Source: Telluribacter sp035998675
GTDB lineage: Bacteria; Bacteroidota; Bacteroidia; Cytophagales; Spirosomataceae
Direction: 5' to 3'
Length of the DNA: 64,000 bases
Assembly (NCBI RefSeq): GCF_035998675.1
Contig: NZ_DASYHI010000005.1
Location: 1 to 64,000 of the forward strand
This document shows positions 36,721 through 45,651 of the stretch, in pieces. Within the stretch, counting starts at the first letter, position 1. Every line of letters begins with the position of its first letter. The notes below the pieces were generated by a model. That model saw only the letters and a list, made by a program, of their open reading frames with translations, ran no database searches and had not been told where the DNA came from. Both the position numbers and the translations under genes were made by a program.

Positions 36721-38175
36721 ATGGAAAAGGAAATCCTGGAACACGGTATGAACTTCAACCGGCGTCGCTTCTTATCCACGCTGAGTCTGGGGCTGGGGAG
36801 TGTGGCCCTGGGGTCACTGATGATCCCGGATCTGTTCAAAGGTGGTGGTAGGGACGAAGAGGGATTAATGGTCGGCATTCCGCATTTTGCACCAAAAGCC
36901 AAGCGGGTCATCTACCTGTTTCAGAATGGGGCACCTTCGCAGCAGGAACTGTTCGATTACAAGCCCAAACTACGCGACCTGATGGGGCAGGAAATTCCTC
37001 CCTCGGTACTGGGTACCCAGCGCCTTACCGGCATGACGGCCAATCAGGATTCGTTTCCATTGGTGGGTTCTTTTGTTGATTTCAAACAGTACGGCGAATC
37101 CCGTGCCTGGGTCAGCGACCTGATGCCCTATACATCCAAAATCGTAGATGATCTGTGCTTTGTGCGGTCTATGTACACCGAAGCCATCAACCACGATCCG
37201 GCCCTGACCTTTTTACAAACCGGCTCACAACAGGGCAACCGGCCCAGCATGGGCGCCTGGCTGAGCTACGGCCTTGGCAACGAAAACAAAAATCTGCCTG
37301 ACTTTACGGTACTTCTTTCGCGGGGCATCGGCAATGGGCAGGGCGTTTATTCCAAGCTGTGGTCAAACGGCTTTTTGGATTCTATTCATCAGGGCGTGCA
37401 GTTCAGTAAGGGCGAAGATCCGGTGCTGTACCTGCGCGATCCGGAAGGAATGGACCGGCACGACCGGCGGGCTATGCTGGATAATTTGTCTGAGCTCAAT
37501 CAACTGGCCTACGACGAATTTGGAGACCCGGAAATTACGGCCAAGGTGAAGCAGTACGAAATGGCCTACCGCATGCAGACCGCCATTCCCGAAGTCATGG
37601 ATTTGTCCAAAGAATCGGATGATATTATCAAGCTCTACGGACCCGACTGTCTGGTACCGGGTACCTACGCCGCTAACTGCCTGCTGGCGCGCAAGCTGTC
37701 CGAAAACGGCGTCCGCTTCGTGCAGCTGTACCACCAGGGCTGGGATCAGCACGGGAATCTACCCATGGAAATTGCCAGTCAGGCCAAGGACGTGGATCAG
37801 GCCTCGGCGGCCCTGGTAACCGACCTGAAGCAACGCGGGCTACTGGACGAAACGCTGGTAATCTGGGGTGGGGAGTTTGGTCGTACCAGCTATACCCAAG
37901 GCAAGCTGACCAAGGATAATTACGGCCGCGACCACCACCCACGCTGCTTTACGATCTGGATGGCCGGCGGGGGTATTAAACCGGGTATGGTCTACGGCGA
38001 AACGGACGAGCTGGGCTATAACATCAGCCGCAATCCGGTACACGTCCACGATTTTCAGGCTACAGTGCTGCACCAGCTGGGCCTGGACCACGAAAAGCTG
38101 ATTTTTAAACATCAGGGACGCAGGTACCGCCTCACCGATATTTCGGGAAAAGTGGTGAGGGATATTATTAGCTAG
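36721..38175 (+). CDS. DUF1501 (sulfatase-like fold) Tat-exported protein
   Basis: A 484-residue protein. After MEKEILEHGMNF comes a twin-arginine-type signal, NRRRFLSTLSLGLGSVALGSL. The body has the DUF1501 blocks RVIYLFQNGAPSQQELFDYKP, AINHDPALTFLQTGSQQGNRPSMGAWLSYGLG and GGEFGRTSYTQGK followed by DNYGRDHHPRCFTIWMAGGG, a metal-binding His/Asp cluster of alkaline-phosphatase-like folds. The ATG at 36721 is preferred because related proteins share this MEKEI...RRRF start. It is transcribed with the cytochrome/DUF1549/DUF1553 gene (5-base gap), its usual partner. Confidence 0.92.
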   Translation: MEKEILEHGMNFNRRRFLSTLSLGLGSVALGSLMIPDLFKGGGRDEEGLMVGIPHFAPKAKRVIYLFQNGAPSQQELFDYKPKLRDLMGQEIPPSVLGTQRLTGMTANQDSFPLVGSFVDFKQYGESRAWVSDLMPYTSKIVDDLCFVRSMYTEAINHDPALTFLQTGSQQGNRPSMGAWLSYGLGNENKNLPDFTVLLSRGIGNGQGVYSKLWSNGFLDSIHQGVQFSKGEDPVLYLRDPEGMDRHDRRAMLDNLSELNQLAYDEFGDPEITAKVKQYEMAYRMQTAIPEVMDLSKESDDIIKLYGPDCLVPGTYAANCLLARKLSENGVRFVQLYHQGWDQHGNLPMEIASQAKDVDQASAALVTDLKQRGLLDETLVIWGGEFGRTSYTQGKLTKDNYGRDHHPRCFTIWMAGGGIKPGMVYGETDELGYNISRNPVHVHDFQATVLHQLGLDHEKLIFKHQGRRYRLTDISGKVVRDIIS

Positions 38176-38260
38176 AAACTGTTAGGTATTAGCGGTTAGC
38201 TTTTAGCTTGACTTGTTACTAGAAATTTGATGCTCGTACGTAAAATAGAAACTTTAACAG

Positions 38261-38384
38261 CCCTCTCATAAGCCACCGCTCGGGCGGCCCCGCTTGCGCT
38301 GTGGGCAGTTGTGCGTGAGCCTTGCGCAGTCCCACAGAGCACAGAGGCGTTGAGAGGGCGGGGCCCGCCCGGAGGAGCGCCTCC
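38261..38384. repeat. GC-rich structured intergenic element with interlocked inverted repeats
   Basis: CCCTCTCA (38261-38268) pairs with TGAGAGGG (38351-38358). CTCGGGCGGCCCCGC (38279-38293) pairs with GCGGGGCCCGCCCGGAG (38358-38374) allowing two small bulges. The order A-B-A'-B' is that of a pseudoknot. A third stem, CTGTGGG/CCCACAG (38299-38305, 38331-38337), and a small hairpin GGAGG/CCTCC (38371-38384) add to it. The region separates the DUF1501 gene from the next gene. Confidence 0.6.
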
Positions 38385-38450
38385 CGGCCGTGAGGGCAAA
38401 AGCTGGCATCGCCTTAACGTCTGAATTAAGTCAAAAGAAAAGAGTTCTTT

Positions 38451-40625
38451 ATGAACAGAAAAGTCAAAGGCATTGCCGAACAGGTACTTATTGTAGCCGG
38501 AATCTTCATCCTGTTTTTACTACTGGTCGAAGACCGGCTGGTGGTACCCCTATGGCTGCAGGCCGTAGGAAGAATGCACCCTTTGCTCCTGCATTTCCCT
38601 ATTGTGATTCTGCTTCTGGCGATGGGAATGGAGTTTTTTCGCTTCAATAGTACCTACTCAAGTCAGCCCTTTTACCGTTCTTTCTTGAATAACCTACTCT
38701 TGTTTGGCGCCTTAACGGCGGCGTTGACGGTGATCATGGGCCTGTTTCTGGCGCGGGAAGAAGGCTATTCCGGCGAAGTACTGCAGTGGCATAAATGGAC
38801 TGGTGTGGGTGTGTTCGGGCTGACTACCCTGTTATACTTCTGCCGCCATGTAAGCTGGTACGGGACTACAGCGGCCCGGGGCGGGGCCGTCCTGACGGTG
38901 CTGCTGCTGTTGACGGCCGGGCACTACGGCGCTACCCTCACCCACGGTGACAGCTTTGTGGTTGCTCCCCTGATTACCCTTGAGGAGGAAGCCCCGGTAC
39001 CCCTCGAAGAAGCTTTGGTATTTGACCACGTCATCCAGCCCATCTTTGAGCAAAAGTGCGTGAGCTGCCATAATCCCGAAAAGAAGAAAGGCAACTTACT
39101 ACTTACCGACGAAGCGTCCATTCGGAAAGGCGGAAAAACAGGCGAGCTGTTTGTTCCCGGCAAGCCGGAACTGAGTCTGTTTCTGCAGCGCATTCACCTG
39201 CCTGCGGAGGAAAAAAAGCACATGCCTCCCAAGGGCAAGGTACAGTTGACCGAGGAAGAGATGGCACTGCTATCCTGGTGGGTGAAAGATCGGGCTGATT
39301 TCAATAAAAAAGTACTGGACCTGCCCCCAACGGATTCTTTACGCCTTGTTGCCACCCGGTTATTCAACTCGGGAAGTACCCGGGAGCTTTACACCTTTGC
39401 CGCGGCGGACGAAGCCACTATACATAAACTCACAACCAACTACCGGACCATTGCTCCCCTGGCCCGCGAATCGCCCGCTTTGTCCGTTAATATTTATAAT
39501 CAAAATGACTATACCCCGGAGAAGTTAGAGGAACTGCATGAACTGCGGCAGCAGATCGTGTTCCTGAACCTCTCGAAGATGCCCGTTAAGGACGCCGACC
39601 TGAAAAAGATCAGTCAGTTTGAAAATCTGCAAAAGTTGAATCTTAATTTTACGGATATTACTGGTAAAGGCCTCAATGAACTGGCTTCTTTAACCCGGTT
39701 AAAGAGCCTCTCACTTTCGGGTACTCAGGTCACCTACACAGATTTGCGGAAACCTCTTCGTTCCTTCAAAAGTCTGCAGACGGTGGCCGTATGGGATACG
39801 GGGCTGAGCGAATCAGAAATAACGCAGCTGCAAAAGGAATTTCCCGGCGTCCATTTCATCGCCGGCTTCAAAGACGATGGACAGAACCCCCTCACGCTGA
39901 ATCCGCCCCAGGTAGGTAGCAGTTCCACTATTTTCAAGGAGTCAATGCCATTGCAACTGGAGCATCCGATCCGGGGCGTGGAGATCCGCTATACCACCGA
40001 CGGCACCGAGCCCGACAGTGTGCATTCGCCCGTATTTAAGGAAGGCGCTGTGCTTGGTACAAGTACTTCCATCAAGGCCAAAGCCTACAAGGTGGGCTGG
40101 TTGGGAAGCAAAGTGGCGCAATTTGATTTTTACCGGGGTACCTACCGGCCCGATAGTGTACGACTGCTGTTTCCACTTAACCGGGTACATCAGGCCGAAG
40201 GCGCCGATACTTTTTTCAATGAGAAACTGGGTACTTTTAACGCCAACAGCCCCGCCTGGGCCAATAACTGGGCGGGCGTCCGGGATAACGACATGGCCTT
40301 CATTGCCGAATTTAAAAAGCCAGTCACTATAACCTCCGTAGCCCTGCGAACGATGGTGGAGCCGGAAACGGGCATCTTCCCGCCCGCTGCGGTGGAGGTA
40401 TGGGGAGGTACCTCAGAATCCGGGATGAAGCTGCTAAGTACTCTCAAGCCCAGGGTACCTACCAAAGACACCAAACCGTCACTCACTGCGTACGAGGTTA
40501 CCTTTAAGCCCCAGACGGTTTCCTACTTAAAGATCGTAGCCAAACCCCTCGCCAAGAGGCCCGAGTGGCACAGCGGTAAGGGAAAGCCGGCACTGCTGCT
40601 GGTGGATGAGGTGTTTGTGAACTGA
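38451..40625 (+). CDS. Membrane-anchored heme protein: DUF2231-like + PSCyt1 + LRR + CHB_HEX-like
   Basis: A 724-residue protein. The N-terminal 170 residues hold four or five membrane helices including MHPLLLHFPIVILLLAMGMEFF, similar to DUF2231. A PSCyt1-type heme domain follows, with CVSCH at about residue 203 and a possible axial Met in KHMPPKGKVQL. Leucine-rich repeats occupy about 365-470 (LQKLNLNFTDITGKGLNELASLTRLKSLSL). A chitobiase C-terminal-like beta domain follows (IRYTTDGTEPD...IKAKAYKVGW), and the end resembles an F5/8-type sugar-binding domain. It probably anchors the planctomycete-type system in the inner membrane, linking electron flow with a sugar- or protein-binding head. 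Confidence 0.85.
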   Translation: MNRKVKGIAEQVLIVAGIFILFLLLVEDRLVVPLWLQAVGRMHPLLLHFPIVILLLAMGMEFFRFNSTYSSQPFYRSFLNNLLLFGALTAALTVIMGLFLAREEGYSGEVLQWHKWTGVGVFGLTTLLYFCRHVSWYGTTAARGGAVLTVLLLLTAGHYGATLTHGDSFVVAPLITLEEEAPVPLEEALVFDHVIQPIFEQKCVSCHNPEKKKGNLLLTDEASIRKGGKTGELFVPGKPELSLFLQRIHLPAEEKKHMPPKGKVQLTEEEMALLSWWVKDRADFNKKVLDLPPTDSLRLVATRLFNSGSTRELYTFAAADEATIHKLTTNYRTIAPLARESPALSVNIYNQNDYTPEKLEELHELRQQIVFLNLSKMPVKDADLKKISQFENLQKLNLNFTDITGKGLNELASLTRLKSLSLSGTQVTYTDLRKPLRSFKSLQTVAVWDTGLSESEITQLQKEFPGVHFIAGFKDDGQNPLTLNPPQVGSSSTIFKESMPLQLEHPIRGVEIRYTTDGTEPDSVHSPVFKEGAVLGTSTSIKAKAYKVGWLGSKVAQFDFYRGTYRPDSVRLLFPLNRVHQAEGADTFFNEKLGTFNANSPAWANNWAGVRDNDMAFIAEFKKPVTITSVALRTMVEPETGIFPPAAVEVWGGTSESGMKLLSTLKPRVPTKDTKPSLTAYEVTFKPQTVSYLKIVAKPLAKRPEWHSGKGKPALLLVDEVFVN

Positions 40626-40631
40626 ATCTAC

Positions 40632-40660
40632 CCGTGGCACAGCTCAAAGCAGTGCCACGG
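40632..40660. terminator. Hairpin between convergent genes
   Basis: CCGTGGCAC (40632-40640) pairs with GTGCCACGG (40652-40660), loop AGCTCAAAGCA. It lies between a plus-strand stop (40625) and a minus-strand stop (40677) and could end both transcripts. The arms resemble the palindrome at 31163-31216. Confidence 0.65.
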
Positions 40661-40676
40661 ATCAGATCAGTAGGTA

Positions 40677-41357
40677 CTACACCACTTCCCGCAGGACCTC
40701 CCACACATTGTCAGCCAGGATACGGTGACCCTCGGCGGTGGGGTGGATACCGTCGCGCTGGTTGAGTTTTACTTCACCACCCACACCTTCCAGCAGGAAA
40801 GGGATCAGCATAATATTATTCTTTCGGGCCAGCTCGGGATACAGGCCCCGAAAATCAGTGGCGTACTTCGCGCCCATATTGGGGGGAATCTGCATACCGG
40901 CCAGAACTATTTTGGCTTCGGGGTATTTGGCTTTTACCTTATCAATAATGGATTGCAGGTTTTTGCGGGTTTCGGCGACGGGTATACCCCGCAGGCCGTC
41001 GTTACCACCCAATTCCAGCACAAAAACATCGACCGGCTGGCGTAGAACCCAGTCGACGCGGCTGTTGCCCCCGGCGGAAGTTTCGCCGCTGTTGCCGGCG
41101 TTGATTACTTTATAGGGCATATTTAAGGAGTCGATCCGTTCCTGAATCAGGGCCGGAAAAGCTTCGGAAGATTCCAGACCGTAGCCCGCAGTGAGGCTGT
41201 TACCAAAGAAAAGAATGGTTTTTATGGGTTGTTCAGCAGCGCTGGAGTCAGACTGAGTAGCAGCCGGTTGTTGGACAGCGGCTTCCTGTTTGTTATTATT
41301 ACAGGAAACTAGCCCAATTGTCCAACAAAACAGGCTGAAAAAGATTAATTTATTCAT
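40677..41357 (-). CDS. tesA: SGNH/GDSL arylesterase-lysophospholipase lipoprotein (TesA-like)
   Basis: A 226-residue lipoprotein (LVSC-N at residue 19), followed by a Gln/Ala/Ser-rich linker. SGNH blocks: FFGNSLTAGYGL (Ser54, GNSL variant of GDSL), INAGNSGETSAG (Gly/Asn), LELGGNDGLRG (Asn) and DGIHPTAEGH (Asp, His). These are the four blocks of thioesterase I/protease I/lysophospholipase L1. It is transcribed divergently from an ABC ATPase-permease pair, the same arrangement as tesA / ybbA-ybbP in enterobacteria, which supports the name. Unlike E. coli TesA it is predicted to be lipid-anchored. A role in lipid or lysophospholipid turnover is inferred. Confidence 0.85.
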   Translation of the reverse strand: MNKLIFFSLFCWTIGLVSCNNNKQEAAVQQPAATQSDSSAAEQPIKTILFFGNSLTAGYGLESSEAFPALIQERIDSLNMPYKVINAGNSGETSAGGNSRVDWVLRQPVDVFVLELGGNDGLRGIPVAETRKNLQSIIDKVKAKYPEAKIVLAGMQIPPNMGAKYATDFRGLYPELARKNNIMLIPFLLEGVGGEVKLNQRDGIHPTAEGHRILADNVWEVLREVV

Positions 41358-41468
41358 AAGGTACTGTATTTGAAAGTTTGATCGAATACTTTGTAAACAA
41401 ATAAAGGCTGCAAAAGCTCAGAAAAAAACCGGAAATATCCGGGACGGCAAGATAATTTAAAACCCTTC

Positions 41469-42152
41469 ATGGAATCAATACTTACGTTACAACAGGTTAG
41501 TAAAATATACAGGAGTGGCAACCGGGACCTGACGGTGCTGGATGGAGTCAATTTTGAAGTACCCGTCGGTTCGACAATGGCCATCGTCGGGCCTTCCGGC
41601 AGCGGCAAAACTACCTTGCTGGGCCTCTGCGCCGGACTCGACCGCGCCAGCTCCGGTAGCGTGCAACTGCACGACACCCGTCTGGACACGCTGAACGAGG
41701 ACCAACTGGCGGCGGTACGCAACCGCTACGTTGGCTTTATCTTTCAGAATTTCCAGCTACTGCCCACCCTGACCGCCCTCGAAAACGTAATGGTACCCCT
41801 GGAACTGCGGGGCGAGAAAAATATTCGCCCCCGGGCCCTGGACCTGCTCGACAAAGTAGGCCTGGCCGACCGCAGCCATCACTACCCCACCCAGCTCAGC
41901 GGGGGCGAGCAGCAGCGGGTGTCGTTGGCGCGGGCTTTCTCCAACAAGCCCCAGATCTTGTTTGCCGACGAACCCACCGGTAACCTCGACGCCGAAACCA
42001 GCGAAAAAGTAGTACATCTGCTCTTTGACCTGAACAGAGACGCGGGTACCACGCTGGTACTGGTAACCCACGACCTGGACCTGGCGGCCAAAACCCAACG
42101 TATTATTAAAATAAAAGGAGGCAGGATCAGCTCAGATGAAAGAGTCGGTTGA
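41469..42152 (+). CDS. ybbA: ABC transporter ATPase (YbbA/LolD/MacB type)
   Basis: A 227-residue ATPase with Walker A GPSGSGKTT (41-49), Q-loop FIFQNFQLLPTLTALENV, signature LSGGEQQRVSLARA, Walker B ILFADEPTGNLD and the H-loop VTHD. This set is typical of the LolD/MacB/YbbA branch that drives mechanotransmission or lipoprotein-type ABC systems. It overlaps the permease gene by 17 bases if that gene starts at 42136. The tesA-like gene lies 111 bases away on the other strand. The symbol rests mainly on synteny. Confidence 0.88.
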   Translation: MESILTLQQVSKIYRSGNRDLTVLDGVNFEVPVGSTMAIVGPSGSGKTTLLGLCAGLDRASSGSVQLHDTRLDTLNEDQLAAVRNRYVGFIFQNFQLLPTLTALENVMVPLELRGEKNIRPRALDLLDKVGLADRSHHYPTQLSGGEQQRVSLARAFSNKPQILFADEPTGNLDAETSEKVVHLLFDLNRDAGTTLVLVTHDLDLAAKTQRIIKIKGGRISSDERVG

Positions 42153-44706
42153 AAACTCGGATGAAATCTATAAAGAAACAATGAACTTCCCCTGGCTCTT
42201 ACAAATGGCCTGGCGCGACAGCCGTCGCAACCGGGCCCGGTTGCTGTTGTTTATATCGTCGGTGGTGCTGGGAATAGCGGCGCTGGTGGCGATATACTCG
42301 CTGGGCGACAACCTGCGGCAGAATATTGATAACCAGGCGGCCTCCCTGCTGGGCGCCGACCTGGAACTTTCGGGCAACCGGCCGGCCGGGCCGAAGATGC
42401 AGAAGCTGATTGATTCGCTGGGTACCCGGCGCTCCGAAGAGCGGAGCTTCCCCTCGATGATTTATTTCCCTAAAAATGGCGGCTCACGCCTGGTCCAGAT
42501 CCGGGCGCTGCAGGGGGAGTTTCCCTACTACGGCGCACTGGAAACAACTCCCGTTTCGGCCTCCGGGGCTTTCCGAAACCAGCGACAGGCCCTGGTAGAC
42601 CAAACCCTGATGCTCCAGTATGAGGCGCAGGTGGGCGATTCCATTAAGGTAGGGGAGGTCACTTTCGCCATTGCGGGGGTACTTCTGAAAGCACCCGGAC
42701 AAACGGGCATTTCTACCACAGCGGCGCCGTCGGTGTACATTCCCCTGCGTTATCTCAGCCAAACCGGCCTGGCTCAGAAGGGGAGCCGGATCAGATACAA
42801 GTACTTCTTTGAACTGGCTCCGCAGACAAATGCCGCCCAATTGGTTAAAAGAATTAAGCCCCGCCTGGATGTGGAGGGCATGAACTACGAAACCATTGAA
42901 AGCCAAAAAGAAGACACCGGCCGCTCTTTCCGTGACCTCACCCGTTTTCTGTCGTTGGTAGGTTTTATAGCGCTGCTGCTCGGCTGCATCGGCGTAGCCA
43001 GTGCCATTCATATTTATGTGCGCGAAAAGCTCAATTCCATTGCGGTGCTGCGCTGTATGGGGGTGAAGGCGTCGCAGGCTTTCCTGATTTACCTGATTCA
43101 GATCACCGGTATCGGTATCGTCGGATCATTGCTTGGGGCGCTGTTAGGTACCCTTATCCAGCAGTTTCTGCCCCTGGTTATCCAGGACTTCCTGCCCATC
43201 GAGGTCACTACCGATATATCCTGGGCAGCCATAGGGCAGGGTCTCGCGTTGGGGGTACTTATCTCCATTTTGTTTGCCCTGCTGCCCCTGCTATCCATCC
43301 GCAAAGTGTCTCCGCTTACGGTACTTCGGGCCTCGTTTGAGCCGACCCGGCGGGAAAGAGATCCACTAGCGTGGCTGGTCTACGGACTTATCCTGCTGTT
43401 TATCTTTGGTTTTACGGTTTTGCAAATGAAGAACTGGCGGGAGGCGCTGGTCTTTACGGGCAGTGTTCTGGCCGCTTTCTTTGTACTAATCGGGATGGCC
43501 TCGTTGCTGATATGGCTGGTGCGCCGGTTTTTCCCGACCTCGTGGAGCTACCTGTGGCGGCAGGGGCTGGCCAACCTCTACCGCCCCAACAACCAGACCG
43601 TCATCCTGATGGTATCCATTGGCCTGGGTACCGCTTTTATCTGTACGCTCTTTTTTGTGCAGACAATACTACTGAGCCGGGTTACGCTGTCGAGCAGCGG
43701 CAATCAGCCCAATATGGTTTTGTTTGATATTCAGGCGGCGCAGCGGGAACAGGTACTGGCGCTGGCCCGGCAGCAGGGCCTGCCCGTGGATCAGACAGTA
43801 CCTATTGTGACCATGCGGCTGGAAGAAGTAAATGGCTATACGGCGGCCGAAGCCCAGAAGGACACTACCATTGACGTACCCCGCTGGCTCTACGGCCGGG
43901 AGTACCGCATAACCTTCCGGGATTCCCTGACCCCCTCCGAAAAAGTAACGGAAGGCGCCTGGCAGGGGGTAGCTCCCGCCCCCGGCCTGCCGGCTATTTC
44001 GCTGGAACAGGGCTTTGCCCGGCGCAGTAACATCAGCTTGGGCGATACGCTGAGCTTTAATGTACAGGGTAGTCTGATATCTACCGTAGTGGGTAGCTTC
44101 CGCGAGGTAGACTGGAACCGGATTCAGACCAATTTTGTGGTAGTGTTCCCGACGGGTGTACTCGAAGATGCGCCGCAGTTTCACGTACTGCTCACCCACG
44201 TACCTTCCCAGGAGGTGTCGGCGCGGTTTCAGCAGGCTATGGTGCGGCAGTTTCCTAACGTATCGATCATAGATCTAGGGCTGGTACTGAAGGTACTGGA
44301 TGACCTCTTCGAGAAAATAGGCTTTGTCATCCGGTTTATGGCGGGTTTCAGTATACTGACGGGGCTGGTGGTACTGGTGGCGTCGGTGTTGATCAGCAAA
44401 TTTCAGCGTATTCAGGAAAGTGTGCTGCTGCGTACGCTGGGGGCCAGTCGCCGGCAGATTTTTGCCATTACGGCGCTAGAGTACTTTTTCCTGGGGGCTT
44501 TGGCCGCTGCTACGGGTATTCTGCTGGCGTTGGCGGGGAGCTGGGCCCTGGCGCGGTTTAGTTTCGAAACCGAGTTCCGGCCTGAGCTGCTGCCGGTGCT
44601 GGTTATTTTCGGGCTGGTTTCGCTGATTACTGTATTTATCGGGCTGATCAACAGTCGGGGCATCCTGTCGCGGCCTCCGCTGGAAGTGCTAAGGCAGGAT
44701 GTGTAA
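42136..44706 (+). CDS. ybbP: FtsX-type ABC transporter permease (YbbP-like)
   Basis: An 856-residue membrane protein. It has a short cytoplasmic start, helix 1 (ARLLLFISSVVLGIAALVAIYSLG), a MacB-type periplasmic domain and FtsX block 1 (FLSLVGFIALLLGCIGVASAIHIYV to LLPLLSIRKVSPLTVLRASFEP). A central pair of helices, a second periplasmic domain and FtsX block 2 (FSILTGLVVLVASVLISKFQRIQESVLLRTLGA to RPPLEVLRQDV) follow. The two-FtsX layout of about 800 residues is that of YbbP. The start could be ATG 42136, overlapping ybbA, or ATG 42181 (MNFPWLLQMAWRDSRRNRAR), which looks more typical. With YbbA it may handle a lipid or esterified substrate linked to the TesA-like enzyme. Confidence 0.88.
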   Translation: MKESVENSDEIYKETMNFPWLLQMAWRDSRRNRARLLLFISSVVLGIAALVAIYSLGDNLRQNIDNQAASLLGADLELSGNRPAGPKMQKLIDSLGTRRSEERSFPSMIYFPKNGGSRLVQIRALQGEFPYYGALETTPVSASGAFRNQRQALVDQTLMLQYEAQVGDSIKVGEVTFAIAGVLLKAPGQTGISTTAAPSVYIPLRYLSQTGLAQKGSRIRYKYFFELAPQTNAAQLVKRIKPRLDVEGMNYETIESQKEDTGRSFRDLTRFLSLVGFIALLLGCIGVASAIHIYVREKLNSIAVLRCMGVKASQAFLIYLIQITGIGIVGSLLGALLGTLIQQFLPLVIQDFLPIEVTTDISWAAIGQGLALGVLISILFALLPLLSIRKVSPLTVLRASFEPTRRERDPLAWLVYGLILLFIFGFTVLQMKNWREALVFTGSVLAAFFVLIGMASLLIWLVRRFFPTSWSYLWRQGLANLYRPNNQTVILMVSIGLGTAFICTLFFVQTILLSRVTLSSSGNQPNMVLFDIQAAQREQVLALARQQGLPVDQTVPIVTMRLEEVNGYTAAEAQKDTTIDVPRWLYGREYRITFRDSLTPSEKVTEGAWQGVAPAPGLPAISLEQGFARRSNISLGDTLSFNVQGSLISTVVGSFREVDWNRIQTNFVVVFPTGVLEDAPQFHVLLTHVPSQEVSARFQQAMVRQFPNVSIIDLGLVLKVLDDLFEKIGFVIRFMAGFSILTGLVVLVASVLISKFQRIQESVLLRTLGASRRQIFAITALEYFFLGALAAATGILLALAGSWALARFSFETEFRPELLPVLVIFGLVSLITVFIGLINSRGILSRPPLEVLRQDV

Positions 44707-44853
44707 AAGGAGCGTATTATTAAAGATACTAATTGCTCACTTTCGGGCTATTTGTCTATTTTTACATTATTAGTTCAAAAACCTCTGTTTCATTGCTCGC
44801 TCTCAACGGCCGATTGCAGCGTAAATCTATTGATCCTTCTCATATTAGTATTT

Positions 44854-44872
44854 TCTAGACACCCAGACTAGA
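44854..44872. promoter_or_regulatory. Candidate GntR operator
   Basis: TCTAG (44854-44858) and CTAGA (44868-44872) form an inverted repeat with a 9-base centre (ACACCCAGA), ending 7 bases before the ATG of the GntR gene. Autoregulatory GntR operators often lie in this position. No second copy was found. Confidence 0.4.
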
Positions 44873-44879
44873 TAGCAAA

Positions 44880-45644
44880 ATGAAGCCCAAATTTATCGCT
44901 ATTAGTGAAAATATAATCCAAAAGATACAGTCCGGAGAGCTACAACCCGGGGATCAGGTACCCTCTGAGAATGAATTGATCAAGAATTATAAAGTAAGCA
45001 ACACTACCGCCCGCAAAAGTCTGCTGGATATAGAGTCCAAAGGCTGGGCCAAACGAATAAAAGGGAAAGGTACTTACGTACTGAACCGTACCCGCGACCA
45101 CCACCTGATCCGTACGCTGGGCTCCGTCTACGCCACCCGCCGCGGGTTTAATGAAAGCCTGCTCGCGGAGGGGTTTCAACCCAAAAATCTGGTGCTCGAA
45201 AAAACGATTCTGCCGGATGGGATTTCTTCCGAGATCGGGGGGAAACATTTTATCATAGACGGGCCGGTCCTGAAGATACACCAGCTACGCTACGCCGACG
45301 AAGAGATTATCAAGGATGAGTTGAAGTATATATCTCTGAAGCTCTGCCCGAATATCAACCGGATGCCTACCGAAATATCGTACTTCAAGGTGTATGAAAG
45401 TACGTATCACCTCAAGATTGAAGAAGTAAAGCAGACGCTGAGCGCGGATATCATGAAACCTGATTCGTTGGAAAATAACTTTGACCTGCGAAAGGCCACC
45501 CCGATGTTTATCTTAGACAGCGCCGTTGTGTGTACCAAAAGCAAGGTGGTAGAAATCGAACGTTCCTACTACCGGGGCGATAAGTACAAGTTTGCCATCA
45601 TTGCCAATCCGGACTACAATGACAATGAGCAGAAGGAAGGCTAA
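44880..45644 (+). CDS. GntR-family transcriptional regulator with UTRA-type effector domain (HutC group)
   Basis: A 254-residue regulator. The N-terminal winged helix-turn-helix (residues 1-68) has the GntR pattern IQSGELQPGDQVPSENELI, YKVSNTTARKSLLDI and KGKGTYV. The C-terminal domain (about 90-240) with LKIHQLRYADEEIIKDELKYI, SYFKVYES and the closing FILDSAVVCTKSKVVEIERSYYRGDKYKF is a UTRA sugar- or metabolite-binding fold. It lies between ybbP and the rhamnosidase locus and is convergent with the SGNH esterase gene (7-base gap). It may control that locus. The start follows a candidate operator at 44854-44872. Confidence 0.9.
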   Translation: MKPKFIAISENIIQKIQSGELQPGDQVPSENELIKNYKVSNTTARKSLLDIESKGWAKRIKGKGTYVLNRTRDHHLIRTLGSVYATRRGFNESLLAEGFQPKNLVLEKTILPDGISSEIGGKHFIIDGPVLKIHQLRYADEEIIKDELKYISLKLCPNINRMPTEISYFKVYESTYHLKIEEVKQTLSADIMKPDSLENNFDLRKATPMFILDSAVVCTKSKVVEIERSYYRGDKYKFAIIANPDYNDNEQKEG

Positions 45645-45651
45645 GTCTTCT

